Shown here: positions 11,401 through 22,115 of the stretch, one piece after another
How the letters are laid out: each line of letters starts with the position of its first letter
Numbering within the stretch: position 1 is the stretch's first letter
NCBI GenBank assembly: GCA_013115135.1
Contig: JABANP010000432.1
Span: 1 to 45,583, forward strand
Direction: 5' to 3'
Origin: Perkinsus olseni
Taxonomy: Eukaryota > Perkinsozoa > Perkinsida > Perkinsidae
Length of the DNA: 45,583 nt
The notes under the pieces: generated by a model
What the model saw: the letters and a program-made list of their open reading frames with translations, nothing else
Database searches by the model: none
What the model was told of the DNA's origin: nothing
Made by a program: the position numbers and the translations under genes

Positions 11401-11541
11401 TCTACCGGGTAGACTAAACGCTGCACAACCATATGCGCTCCGCGCATGGTTGTGTAGCGTTTCTACACAACGTGCGTTCCACAGCGTTCCTACACAACGC
11501 TACGCTATGTATAGCGTTTATAGCCTATAAATTATAGGACG
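11343..11541. repeat. Hairpin array with 49-nt near-perfect palindrome
   Basis: Consecutive inverted repeats: TACCGCA/TGCGGTA (11347-11364); 24-bp arms around one base at 11383-11431; ATGCGC/GCGCAT; GTTGTGTAG/CTACACAAC; CGCTAT/ATAGCG; then the scar at 11517-11538. The words GGTTGTG and AGCGTTT recur in both orientations, as expected from repeated inverted duplication of one starting sequence. Confidence 0.85.
11517..11538. repeat. Palindromic excision scar, complete
   Basis: T is TTTATAGG; all 22 positions fit. It closes the hairpin array. Confidence 0.9.
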
Positions 11542-12040
11542 CATTCTAGCAGGGTTTCGGAAGCGTGCCTCCTTTTCTATCTCCTTGCCACTTTGGTGGG
11601 CCTGCCGAGCGAAACAAGGAGAAAGATCCGAATCGCGCCCCGCGGTTCGCGGGGAGCGAATAGGTCTGGGATGAGTGACAATACTGCTGCAAACCATTCT
11701 GCTTCGACCTGGATGTCCTTCCGCAACCGAGATGGCCAGGGCATAAGCATGACTGTGGAAGATCGCGACGATTTGATGAAATCCGGGTCCTTGATCTCAG
11801 AAGCCGTTGTGGATGCTTGGATGGCAAAGCTTTGTTCCCAGTACAGGCTTCATTTGCCGTCCAGAGTAGCGGCTGGCTGCTGCAGTACCGGCTTCGATAG
11901 GTTGCCGTCGTCGGTCATCGGAGAAGGGTGCCTTATCGTACAACCGCTGTGTGACCAGGCTGGACATTATTTCGCTGGTTTGGCCGTTAGGGACGGCCAT
12001 ATCTACTCTGCTGTCAGCTTGGGAGTAAACCCTCGAAACA

Positions 12041-12062
12041 GTTCCGGGCCGGAACTTCCGGC
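12041..12062. repeat. Palindromic excision scar, complete; empty in copy 3
   Basis: T is GTTCCGGC; all 22 positions fit. The homologous site at 20759-20766 has only the 8-nt word. Confidence 0.93.
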
Positions 12063-12090
12063 ACTTCCGGAACGTTCGGGCTGTTCGTGA

Positions 12091-12112
12091 CCTGGTTCAA
12101 CCAGGCTGGTTG
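12091..12112. repeat. Palindromic excision scar, complete; empty in copy 3
   Basis: T is CCTGGTTG; all 22 positions fit. Shared with tandem unit 2; the copy-3 site 20790-20797 has the bare word. Confidence 0.93.
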
Positions 12113-12119
12113 GCCTTGG

Positions 12120-12141
12120 ACCGAAACTTTCGGTCCGAAAG
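12120..12141. repeat. Palindromic excision scar, complete; empty in copies 2 and 3
   Basis: T is ACCGAAAG; all 22 positions fit. Unit 2 (13014-13021) has the bare 8-nt word and copy 3 (20805-20812) has it with one substitution, so this is a derived insertion. Confidence 0.95.
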
Positions 12142-12494
12142 TAGAAAGCCTCCCTGTACAGCAGCAAGTGGTCGGCAGCAATCTCGGCGCCCTTCAATGT
12201 GTGGCTTGTCTAACGGAGATCGTCTTTGGTGTCAACCATCCGGAGTTAACAATTTTTGATGAGTCGGCTATGCGCGAGCATGCTGTATCATGTCTGTCCC
12301 GTGGTTTCATAACACGATTTCCACGACTAGTCGCGGTTCCTTCCGGGGTGATATTTGCGGAGAGAAGCTGTTTTTATTCGTACATGATAGTTTCTATAGC
12401 TTATTAGCTTTTCTACTATTGCGAGGAATATTTGAACACAAAATCTGTGTAGCTTTAAAGCACTAGCTTCCTCGCTGTATACACTTACCTGCCA

Positions 12495-12516
12495 CGACTC
12501 AATGAGTCGGACTCAT
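12495..12516. repeat. Palindromic excision scar, complete; empty in copy 3
   Basis: T is CGACTCAT; all 22 positions fit. Copy 3 (21166-21173) has the bare word TGACTCAT. Confidence 0.93.
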
Positions 12517-12793
12517 GGCCCATAGTTACTAAACAACTTGATAATAGCACTCAGTGCCATAGTGACACTGCCACTCACTGAGTGTTGAGGATATGGTAGG
12601 CTGGAAACAACGGGGAGGGGAAAAATTGAGGAACGCTGCTGCAAATCGAGAAAGGCAGATACAGATGATCGTTTGAGAGTCCCCTTCGCACCCGTTAATC
12701 TCATGAGTGTCGTCCCTTTTAGGCCTTGAAGGCGTGTCTGAGAGCCTCGGAGGCTACGGTGGCCGAGAGGAATTGACTTTGATCTATTTTATC

Positions 12794-12815
12794 AGAGCAG
12801 ATTGCTCTGAGCAAT
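12794..12815. repeat. Palindromic excision scar, one base degraded
   Basis: T is AGAGCAAT; first copy ends in G instead of A. The same scar is in tandem unit 2 at 13676-13697. Confidence 0.75.
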
Positions 12816-12984
12816 CCTCGCGAGGGTAACCTATATGTCCGAAAAAACCAAAAGGGACCACCTTCATCGTAGGAAGGGCGCATGAACACTATTCTAGGGG
12901 AACTTGTACAGGCTATGCGTCATTTGGAGTGCTGCTCTCCGAGAACATAGCTCAACGATACGATCTGCAGTTCGGTAATCGTGA

Positions 12985-13006
12985 CCTGGTTCAACCAGGC
13001 TGGTTG
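12985..13006. repeat. Palindromic excision scar (duplicate of 12091-12112)
   Basis: T is CCTGGTTG. Same scar as in unit 1, so it predates the tandem duplication. Confidence 0.92.
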
Positions 13007-13047
13007 GCCTTGGACCGAAAGTAGAAAGCCTCCCTGTACAGCAGCAA

Positions 13048-13305
13048 ATGGTCGGCAGCAATCTCGGCGCCCTTTACTGCGTGGCTTGTCTAACGGAGAT
13101 CGTCTTTGGTGTCGACCATCCGGAGTTAACAATTTTTGATGAGTCGGCCATGCGCGAGCATGCTGCATCATGTCTGTCCCGTGGTTTCATAACACGATTT
13201 CCACGACTAGTCGCGGCTCCTTCCGGGGTGATATTTGCGGAGAGGAGTTGTTTTTTATTCGTACATGATAGTTTCTATAGCTTATTAGCTTTTCTACTCC
13301 TGTGA
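13048..13305 (+). pseudogene. Ulp1-like C-terminal frame, unit 2
   Basis: Reads VGSNLGALYCVACLTEIVFGV and on to SCLSRGFITRFPRL, near-identical to copy 1. The catalytic Cys position is again Leu (NLG for DCG). There is no N-terminal half, so it cannot be a complete domain. Confidence 0.55.
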
Positions 13306-13375
13306 GGAATATTTGAACACAAAATCTGTGTAGCTTTAAAGCACCAGCTTCCTCGCTGTTTACACTTACCTGCCA

Positions 13376-13397
13376 CGACTCATTGAGTCGGACTCAT
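13376..13397. repeat. Palindromic excision scar (duplicate of 12495-12516)
   Basis: T is CGACTCAT; one spacer base has changed from A to T compared with unit 1. Confidence 0.88.
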
Positions 13398-13860
13398 GGG
13401 CCATAGTTACGATACAACTTGATAATAGCACTCAGTGCCATAGTGACACTGCCACTCACTGAGTGTTGAGGATATGGTAGGCTGGAAACAACGGGGAGGG
13501 GAAAAATTGAGGAACGCTGCTGCAAATCGAGACAGGCAGATACAGATAATCGTTCGAGAGTCCCCTTCGCACCCGTTAATCTTTTGAGTATCGTCCCTTT
13601 TAGGCCTTGAAGGCGTGTCTGAGAGCCTCGGAGGCTACGGTGGCCGCGAGGAATTCGACTTTGATCTATTTTATCAGAGCAGATTGCTCTGAGCAATCCT
13701 CGCGAGGTTAACCTATATGTCCGAATAAACCAAAAGGGACCACCTTCATCGTAGGAAGGAAGCATGAACACTATTCTAGAGGAACTTGTACAGGCTATGC
13801 GTCATTTGGAGTGCTGCTCTCCGAGAGCATAGCCCAACGATACGATCTGCAGTTCGGTAA

Positions 13861-14197
13861 AAAACGGAAGGTTCCCTTAAAGAGCTACAGTAGGTACTGA
13901 GGCGGCGCTGCTGCCGCAACAGGTGCTGATGATCAGCACTGGGTGGCGTATTATCATATCGTATGGATCAGCAGCTGATCCAAAAGGTGAATTCGAAAAG
14001 CTTCTTACGAAGCTGGAACTAGGTCTTTTACCCACGAGCCGTGCGCACGATGACGTTGAGAATTTCAGCTTGAAATAAGACACGCACAATACTGCGGTTT
14101 CTTGGCTCACCACGAGTTCGTTAACAATCAAGAGGGTGTTTCGGATTATCTGAGTCAGATACCAATCAGGTGATCGTTAGATTATGCTGAGAATCAG
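13861..14197. other. Intergenic, several single-base-spacer palindromes
   Basis: GTGCTGAT-g-ATCAGCAC (13923-13939) and GGATCAGC-a-GCTGATCC (13965-13981) have 8-bp arms and a one-base centre but no third arm. AGCTTC/GAAGCT follows near 13998-14013. No gene seen. Confidence 0.6.
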
Positions 14198-14297
14198 CTC
14201 TAAAGGAGCTGAGAATGTTATTTGATCAGCAGCAGCAACCACAGCACAATTGAGTACCATTTCTAGCTCCTCCCCACTTGCGTCAGATAGTTATAAC

Positions 14298-14673
14298 TAG
14301 CAAAGGGTAATAGGGGCAACCATCTGATAGGCCAACTCGTACTCCATTTAGCCCTGATAGCTGGCGTCTCACCTAGTGGCGCAAAATCCGCCCATAACAA
14401 CTGCCCGAGAGAGCTCGACTTCGTCGACGAGAAATTGGGACTTAGAATACAGTAATAGTAGAGTACCCGCTAGTGTTCCATGATAGAACACTGAGAACAG
14501 GTCACTTCAACACTAATAGAACTCCTATCAATGTTTGCAATAGCATGAAACGCCACGCTCAGTCCACCATGGAGCGCGGGTCTAAAGTCCCCTTTCATCA
14601 CTTATGCCAGTAGTCTGACAGGAAGCATGGTAGGGAGTATCCATGAAGAGTAGCTGGAATAAAAGACCGTGCG
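14298..14673 (-). repeat. Inverted block of copy B
   Basis: Reverse complement of 3046-3425 with clean junctions: GTTATAAC then TAGCAAAGGG on the left, GACCGTGCG then GTGATGAATTC on the right. Confidence 0.9.
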
Positions 14674-14840
14674 GTGATGAATTCGGGTTCCGAAAGCTAT
14701 GTATTAGATCACAGAATGATGGGTGTAGTATGCCAATCGTCATTGCGCATAATATTACTATTACTGTTATTGTCTCCATCAGGTACATACCGAACAAGTA
14801 CGAAATAATAGGCCATTATTATTGGGTCCATCATTGAAAG

Positions 14841-15230
14841 GAGCAGCACGAGCGGCAGAAGCACAAGTTGATGGCAGCACAGGGCAGCCCGTTGAATGCT
14901 ACTGGAGATTATGCAGCTGACAAGACTGATGCTTAAGACGATGATCTAGACGGAGGTAGGATCAATAACGTCGTTATTGACGACATCGTTATTATAACGA
15001 TAGGGATAGGATATAGCCATTAGGGATATCTCAGGGTAGTGTTATCGTTTTCAGGTCATAACGATAATACTACAACTATCATACTACGCGGTCATCTATT
15101 TGATTCACAATTGGTAAACTCAGTATTGGATATTGTTGAAGAGCATAAGAGTGTAGCACATGATGTGCTACCCTCAGTAGGCTACGTTCGGGGTACATCT
15201 GGCGACCGGCCTGCTACAAGCTGGACTTAG
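14841..15230 (+). pseudogene. LOR/SDH-like fragment, copy B, broken
   Basis: Homologous to 3593-3981. The first exon has an in-frame TAA at 14934-14936 and the second exon (from 15055) stops at 15228-15230. Between them lies an insertion with palindromes TCAATAACG-t-CGTTATTGA and ATCGTTAT-t-ATAACGAT that copy A lacks. Confidence 0.4.
14962..15001. repeat. Twin odd palindromes specific to copy B
   Basis: 9-bp arms around one base (14962-14980) and 8-bp arms around one base (14985-15001). Copy A has neither, so both arose after duplication. Confidence 0.8.
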
Positions 15231-15955
15231 CCGCAGGGGTATCCTTGCTTCTGAATCTGACCTATGCACCGACCGAGATGCATGGGATACGGGGACTGAT
15301 TCCTCCATATTATTGTCTCGTGTCATGAGTGGCTTTTAGATGACTCTAGAGTTGAGTGACAGTCAATTAGTAGACTTGGCATTGTTACGTTATATCTCGC
15401 AACGCACTCGTCATGCATTATGCAGTTAGTATATACTCTCATGGAAACTTAGTTGACTTGATGAGTGATGATGAGTCAGAGTCAAGATGCTGTACGATGC
15501 ATCTTGTGCGGACTCATCCAATACTAAATGCACCATCATCCTGTAGGCCCTATCATTTGTAGGGGCTGCCATAAGTTCTGGTGAATGCTTACGGATCGAC
15601 CTTTTTCTGTGAATGTATTAAATACCTGATATTAGCTGCTTGAGTATATCACCCACAGCTAGCTCAGATCCCAAATCGATTCTGAGTAGTCGGAGTCTCG
15701 GATTCGAAGGCTGTGGTCCCCTCTTCTAATGACAGAAGTGTATGCTGGACCAGGTAACATCTTGTTACCAGCGTGAGACCGAGGCCGACTACATTCAGGA
15801 ATGTGTTCTGAGTCCGACTTCAGACGCGAAGTTAAAAAATATTCAAGTCACAGTGACTTGCTCACCACTGATCATCCACCAGTCGAAAATGCGAATCTTA
15901 TCTACGCAATTCAGTTCAGAACGCAACCCCACATGGATTCAGTTTTTTCTGACCA

Positions 15956-16413
15956 ATGGCCACGGAGGATGCAGAAGGTATGCGGATGATCCATCCGGGA
16001 CGAAAAGACTTTCTCGTCATTTCTCGTTGGTAGTGAATGTCTTCTCATTCTCAGTTGAGAGAGTCGTCGCCTTTGTGAGGCGGCGACGTCCAGAGATTCT
16101 GGCTGCGGATTCGAGCCTTCCACCTCGAGCGGTGAGTCTGATGCTTCTCAAAGAGTGGGCAGAGTTGCGAGGGTAAGTGGGTAGAGTCTTGTGGATTATC
16201 CACTGCTCTCACGGAGTCGCGAATTCGGCAATCTATCTTAGTGTACTTTTCAGTGAAGAACCCAATGGTCCTCATGATGTACTATCACTGAATATTGTGC
16301 ATCGTTATCATGTATTGTGCATCCTTACCAGATACATATCGGGCGAATGCAAGACTGATGCTCAAGACGGTATTGTAGACGGAGGTACAATCAATAACAC
16401 AACATTAAAGTAA
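15956..16413 (+). CDS. Small HMG-box-like protein, copy B, open third exon
   Basis: Exons 15956-15977, 16055-16172 and 16254-16413. HMG-like half box: VERVVAFVRRRRPEIL, AADSSLPPRAVSLMLLKEW. Exon 3 stays open to 16413 because it lacks one A found in copy A, but the tail (GEEPNGPHDVLSLNIVHRY) does not resemble an HMG third helix. Whether copy B is the ancestral reading or a chance open frame is unclear. Confidence 0.45.
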
Positions 16414-16819
16414 AACCGTCTGACCCTCATGCATCAGCATCGTCATGCTACACATGTGCTACTATCATCAGGAATCATACTAATGACGCCACTGCTGCCA
16501 CTACTGATGATGAATAGTGATAGAATCATCATGGTCATCGGTCGAGATGGTTAGCATCCACTACTATGAGACTTTTTAAACAGTTTTTATACACGTCATC
16601 ATTGTCATCATCATTATACTCGACAGGTTTGTTGTCGTTATGATCGGAGCTATGATCGCGGGTTTTCTTGTCGCTCGCAGCTATCATCATCATCGTCCAT
16701 AACAATGATAGTAGTCATTCTTGTTATCATAATCATCAATGGTTGTGTTATTAGTGTGGTATACATCAATAACATTGCCGTCTACGACTGTTGTCGTCGT
16801 TCGCATCATCATCAGTACC

Positions 16820-17729
<910 letters not shown>

Positions 17730-18045
17730 GACTCGTGGTTTCGTGTTCCGTCAATCTCAAGTCATTAGAGTGCCACGCGTCTCGTTATCAACTCTCTGTG
17801 CGACGAAAGGCCATCGCTGACTGGGTGGTGCTAACGACCTCGTTGATACTAAAGACCGGCTGTGTGCCCTGCAATAGTGGATCACACTACAAAGCTTTTG
17901 TGTCAAGCTGACGCCACTCGTGAAGGAGCAGGGTGGAGCACGCAGAGATTGCGGTCGCAATGCTTGCCGTGAATAGTACAATTCCCACAACTTACGGTAT
18001 ATTCTGGTACCGACAGTAATAGGATTCCTATTATATCCTATTACA

Positions 18046-18090
18046 GAAGACAGTACTGTATTCCTATTATAGGAATACAGTATTGTCTTC
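18046..18090. repeat. 45-nt palindrome, 22-bp arms around one base
   Basis: Starts GAAGACAG and ends TTGTCTTC with a single-base centre at 18068 and one G-T mismatch. Immediately upstream TAATAGGA-t-TCCTATTA is another odd palindrome. Confidence 0.9.
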
Positions 18091-18451
18091 AGTCAATATT
18101 CGTAGTCAAACCGGCAGGGTGTAGCACTCAGTGAGACTGTCGAGTAGCTCGAGGTGGTGAAAGTGCCTTCGAGTCGAGGGCCTCGACCGACAGCCGCCAC
18201 GGACAAATCGAATCACCAGACCATGCTGGAAGATCGCATCGTCACTCTGAACTTCAGTTTTCCTCGTTATCGCATTGTTGTGCTTCAGAGTTTGGCGCAG
18301 AGCAATGCGATAACGAAGGCCGAAATACAGTAATTAAGTTGATATCGGGTGATGTTTCCAAAAGACTGAGCGCTATTTTTGGGGCGGACTGAGAAAGCTA
18401 AGCGCTGGAAGCGGAAGGGAGTTGAGTGTCTGTGACCAGTGAGGACAAAGG

Positions 18452-18473
18452 GGGTCTGACAGACCCGGTCTGT
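18452..18473. repeat. Palindromic excision scar, complete
   Basis: T is GGGTCTGT; all 22 positions fit. Confidence 0.9.
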
Positions 18474-18535
18474 CGTGCCGTGTATGGCCTTGCTTTAGGT
18501 ACGTCCCCATACGTGTCGGACAGGCATCGTCTGCT

Positions 18536-18557
18536 ATGGTCAATGACCATTGGTCAT
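18536..18557. repeat. Palindromic excision scar, complete
   Basis: T is ATGGTCAT; all 22 positions fit. Confidence 0.9.
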
Positions 18558-18746
18558 GTGTAAATGACAACACATAGACGATACAATTCTCCGCGGCTAT
18601 TGGTTACTACCCAATACTTCAGGAAGCATAATGCTGAACGTCTCCATGATTCATCATCATCCGTTCTGAGAGCGCCGTTCTTGGTGTTCAGGGCATTTAC
18701 GATTGATTGAGAATGCTCTCACGGCAGTCGTGCCAGAACTAGTGTG

Positions 18747-18768
18747 TCTCATAGTATGAGGCTCATAC
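18747..18768. repeat. Palindromic excision scar, inner 20 nt exact
   Basis: T is TCTCATAC; inner 20 nt exact, second spacer G where A is expected. Confidence 0.85.
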
Positions 18769-19613
18769 AGCTCCACTGAATTCATGCCATATCTTCCAAG
18801 AATATTTCATGTCCGTGTTTCTGCTAGGAAACGGAACCCAGTGCCCCAGAGTCTCGACTCAAGGTGTTTTCACTAATACTTAATCAAACTCGTTGAGCCG
18901 TAAATTTATCGGGGGATACAAGTTGCATCATGAAGTGAAGTTAGAGCAGACATCCTGCTGTAGGGTTTTTCATCATCGTGGAAGGTAGCGTGCCTACTCA
19001 CGATGACAGTAAGATGGGATTACACTAGTAGGCTACTCTCGGTGATTCCGCGAAATTTTATTGGTTGCGCGTCTGAGTGAGTCTTAGCACGGCTGCGTTC
19101 CAGACGCTTGAGTCACTTCAGTAGTCTCTTGAGAACGAATGGAAACACGCTGCATGCCGTACATAGTAACGGCCCCCCGTAAAGTATGTCGTACAATCAA
19201 CTGTTACAGCAGGGACCCATAACTCGTGGCTTCGAAAGCAATGCTCACGGAGGTTGCCGAGATAGTATGGCTCATGGTGAGTTCGGGTTATTAGGAGGGT
19301 AGATGGAGGAATGAGGAATAGGGAATTCAAACCCTATTCCACACTGGGGGAATAGGGTTATGAGGAAACTCGCTGATTATTAGTCAGCCACTACCACCGG
19401 TAGTTCCGGTCTGATACTCCCAGTATTTGGCAATCTAGGAGTCATGCGATACGACTACCAAATTCTGGGATGATTGTTGTACTCACTGTTTACGAGTTGT
19501 CAATTGATCAGCGGGGATACTACGGTCCGTCTGCAGTGTTTCCTTCAAGTACGATGGTTTCAAGCTTCACTTCTCGACGTAGGACCGGCTCTGTCCGACC
19601 AGGTACGAGTGGG

Positions 19614-19635
19614 CTGATGAATCATCAGTGATGAT
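19614..19635. repeat. Palindromic excision scar, complete
   Basis: T is CTGATGAT; all 22 positions fit. Confidence 0.9.
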
Positions 19636-20184
19636 TAATACGAGAAGACTCAGGTCGTATCCGAAACTGAATTGATAATTCGGAAATGACCCCTTATTCT
19701 AATGACATGAAGCTCTCATGTGTTCGACACACAACGGAGTTTCGTGTCGGCTTATAGTAATACTGTAACAGTATGCCTAGGCGCGCTCTATGTAATACAC
19801 AGAGCGTATTATACAGTTTATGCGCTAAGCGCTCAGTCTTTGTAAGACTGAAGACACTCTGGACGGATCATTCGCTGAACCAGCGACGCTGATTCGCGGT
19901 TATCAAACCGCGATCATCATTGGCGGTTTTTTCTGACTTGGACTTTCGATACTCCATCGCTGGTATGAGAAGGACTTTCCCGTCTCTCAGGAAGCGACTT
20001 TGCGGCCGCGACCAGGTTCGCGAGGCAGTTCCTCCGAGAAGCTAGGAGGTGCTTCCCGAGGTTGCCTCTCAGGGTTCTGACTGCGTTTACCCTGGCTGAA
20101 TGGGAGTCCATTAACGGGTAATGGGGTGGGGTTCGTGAAATCAACGAATCGATGTGGATGGGAGAATAGTGTCACGTGCATCTC

Positions 20185-20206
20185 ATATTCGTCGAATATT
20201 ATTCGA
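20185..20206. repeat. Palindromic excision scar, complete
   Basis: T is ATATTCGA; all 22 positions fit. Confidence 0.9.
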
Positions 20207-20468
20207 GCCGATAAGTTCCTCTCACTGTTCTAACCCTCAGCTCGTAATTCGGCTCCCTTCAGGACGCTCGACGAGCCGAGCGGTGAATCGTCGGAGATCG
20301 TCCCTGAGGGCAGAGGGCAGGAGACACAGTGGACAGTAAGCACTTCCCTGTATTAAGCCCCGCTCGTTGAATGGCTCGGGGACTGGTATGAAATCAGCTC
20401 GGCCGTGTATGGCTTTTCAGGGATAATGATGGGATCTTACGCTCTGCTTGGGATATTCACCTGTTTTG

Positions 20469-20490
20469 TTCGATACTATCGAATCGATAG
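20469..20490. repeat. Palindromic excision scar, complete
   Basis: T is TTCGATAG; all 22 positions fit. Confidence 0.9.
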
Positions 20491-20742
20491 ACATATGCGG
20501 TGAATGAGTCAATTGATTATGCTTTCGCGCTTCTCAGAGCTCTCGCGGGCAAGAGCGTGGACGAGCTGCGTAGGTGCTGGGAAGAGTGCCAGTTCGACGA
20601 GCCCTGGGATTAGTGAGCGTTTCTTGGTATCTGACTGTTGCTCTGGTTACTGTGCGAGGACAGATAAAACGTTTTGAATCTAATCTAACGTGTTGGACGC
20701 TAAAATTCTGAGTGACACTGAAAAGCAAGACGATCAGGAGGC

Positions 20743-21078
20743 TTGGACGGTGAAAACAGTTCCGGCACTTTCGTTCGGGCTGTTCGTGACCTGGTTGGCC
20801 CTGGACCGAGAGTAGAAATCCTCCCTGTACAGCAGCAAGTGATGAGCAGCAACCTCGGCACCCTTCACTGTGTGGCTTGTCTGACGGAGATCGTCTTAGG
20901 TGTGGACCATCCGGAGTTGACAATTTTTGATGAGTCGGCTATGCGCGAGCATGCTTTATCATGTCTGTCCCGTGGTTTCATAACACGATTTCCACGACTA
21001 GTCGCGGCTCCTTCGGGAATGATATTTGCGGAGAGAAGTTGTTTTTATTCGTACATGATAGTTTCTATAGTTTATTAG
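20743..21078 (+). pseudogene. Ulp1-like C-terminal frame, element copy 3, scar-free
   Basis: A continuous 111-codon frame runs from SSGTFVRAVRDLV through LPVQQQVMSSNLGTL to SCLSRGFITRFPRL. It lacks the scars that break copy 1, so it shows the earlier arrangement. The Cys position is Leu here too. Homology continues untranslated to about 21190. Confidence 0.6.
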
Positions 21079-21439
21079 CTTTTCTACTCTTGTGAGTAAT
21101 ATTTGAACACAAAATCTGTGTAGCTTTGAAGCACCAGCTTCCTCGCTGTATACACTTACCTGCCATGACTCATGGGCCATAGTTACAAAACAACTTGCTA
21201 TGTCTTCCAAACTCATCAGTAGTCGAGTAAACTGCTTTTTGTAGTCCTCTGAGGACGCTTCACTTTTGCAAGGAATAGAACAGAGCGGGAGCAATTTCGT
21301 GGCGAACAGGGAACAAGTTGCAGGAGGTTCCTTTCCGTAATGAGCCTCATTGAATTCAGTCTTCTGTGGCAGTTTTTCAGCTTAGGCAAAGGCGCGTGAG
21401 TTGCAATTATTGTATTAATATCTTTAAAAAAGAGTCTTT

Positions 21440-21637
21440 TTGGATGTAGGAGCTCTAGCTTCTACATCTGTGCGACCGATTCGGTTCAGCTCGGAAGCCG
21501 ACATCTCATCTGCCTTTTGCCACACACCGCTACGTGTGGAAGACCAGGAATACCCTTCGAACTACTTTGACGGAATGTACTACCAGCATTTGCGACTCCC
21601 GTTTGGTCTCCGGTCTTCCCCGGCGATCTTTTTGTGA
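21440..21637 (+). mobile_element. Retrotransposon reverse-transcriptase fragment
   Basis: The frame contains EADISSAFCHTPLRV and YYQHLRLPFGLRSSPAIF, matching the D-x-x-x-A-F and LPFGL.S.P..F blocks of LTR/DIRS-type reverse transcriptases. It stops right after, and no YxDD motif, integrase or RNase H follows; the continuation (21634-21819) is in another frame and contains two scars. A decayed fragment. Confidence 0.65.
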
Positions 21638-21710
21638 GTGTCCATCGTGTTGAAAACGACGTGTTCGGTCTCTATAACTTTGTGACGAACGCGCTAGGAG
21701 ACTCCCCTTC

Positions 21711-21732
21711 ATTGACAGTGTCAATTTTACAC
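21711..21732. repeat. Palindromic excision scar, one base degraded
   Basis: T is ATTGACAC; last copy reads TTTACA for TTGACA. Confidence 0.75.
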
Positions 21733-21776
21733 TCCTACAGGTCCTTGCCCACCATATCTGTGGCCTCAGCGGACGC

Positions 21777-21798
21777 GTCGCTGCCAGCGACTCGCTGG
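21777..21798. repeat. Palindromic excision scar, complete
   Basis: T is GTCGCTGG; all 22 positions fit. Confidence 0.9.
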
Positions 21799-21929
21799 GA
21801 GGTAAGACCCTTATCATAAGAGTCTGATTATGAGACTGAAGATATCGTCAACGAAATCGGTAGTGGAGATCTGACTGAGACGAGAAGCGAAGATGGGGAG
21901 GCATGGACAGTGACTCACTGTTCCGTAAG

Positions 21930-21951
21930 TTATGGGGCCCATAATATGGGC
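21930..21951. repeat. Palindromic excision scar, complete
   Basis: T is TTATGGGC; all 22 positions fit. Confidence 0.9.
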
Positions 21952-21987
21952 ATAGAGGCGGGGTATAATCGGGAGATTCTGACGGAG

Positions 21988-22115
21988 AGCCCCCGACTCG
22001 GGGGTGCCGACGGTTCATCTCGGAGATGAACCGTCATGATAGGCTTGTGTAGAACACACAAGTTCGCAATTAAAAATTGCCAATCACATGGCGAGCTCCG
22101 CGGCAAGCCGCTTTG
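21988..22115. repeat. Run of five contiguous hairpins
   Basis: CCCCCGA-c-TCGGGGG, GACGGTTCATCTC-g-GAGATGAACCGTC, CTTGTGT/ACACAAG, GCAATT/AATTGC and GCGGC/GCCGC follow one another with almost no sequence between. The first fits a scar with two mismatches in its third arm. Confidence 0.85.

Larger units (their letters stand above)
11593..12407 (+). pseudogene. Ulp1/SENP (C48)-like frame, element copy 1, disrupted by scars
   Basis: The first part (11593-12090) has a C48-like start (GISMTVEDRDDLMKSG, then AVVDAWMAKL) and GHYFAGLAVRDGHIY with the catalytic-His position, but SAVSLG where the family has the Asp (DS.G). After three palindromic scars shift the frame, the second part resumes at about 12140: VQQQVVGSNLG, aligning with QQMNGSDCG of SENP proteins with Cys replaced by Leu, then CVACLTEIVFGV. 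Such domains occur in many DNA transposons. His is kept, Asp and Cys are lost. Copy 3 has the same region without scars and in one frame. Confidence 0.6.
12085..12978 (+). repeat. Tandem element unit 1 (894 bp)
   Basis: Near-identical to 12979-13860. Both start TCGTGACCTGGTTCAACC and end CTGCAGTTCGGTAA. The main difference is a 14-nt scar present here (12120-12141) and absent from unit 2. Confidence 0.92.
12979..13860 (+). repeat. Tandem element unit 2 (882 bp)
   Basis: Second tandem unit, directly abutting unit 1. It contains only the C-terminal part of the Ulp1-like frame, as does unit 1; the N-terminal half lies only upstream of unit 1. Confidence 0.92.
17893..20742. other. Gene-free, hairpin-dense region
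   Basis: No plausible gene. Palindromes occur every few tens of bases: 18046-18090 (22-bp arms); TCGTTATCGCATTG/CAATGCGATAACGA (about 18262-18316); GGAATAGGG in three alternating copies with 8-base spacers (19316-19358); ATACTGT-a-ACAGTAT; CAGTCTT/AAGACTG; CGCGGTT/AACCGCG. Six complete or nearly complete scars are listed separately. Confidence 0.75.

Noticed and set aside
13394..13771. 125-codon minus-strand frame in tandem unit 2
   Set aside because: Opposite the element's Ulp1-like direction, and interrupted in unit 1 and copy 4; no family signal.
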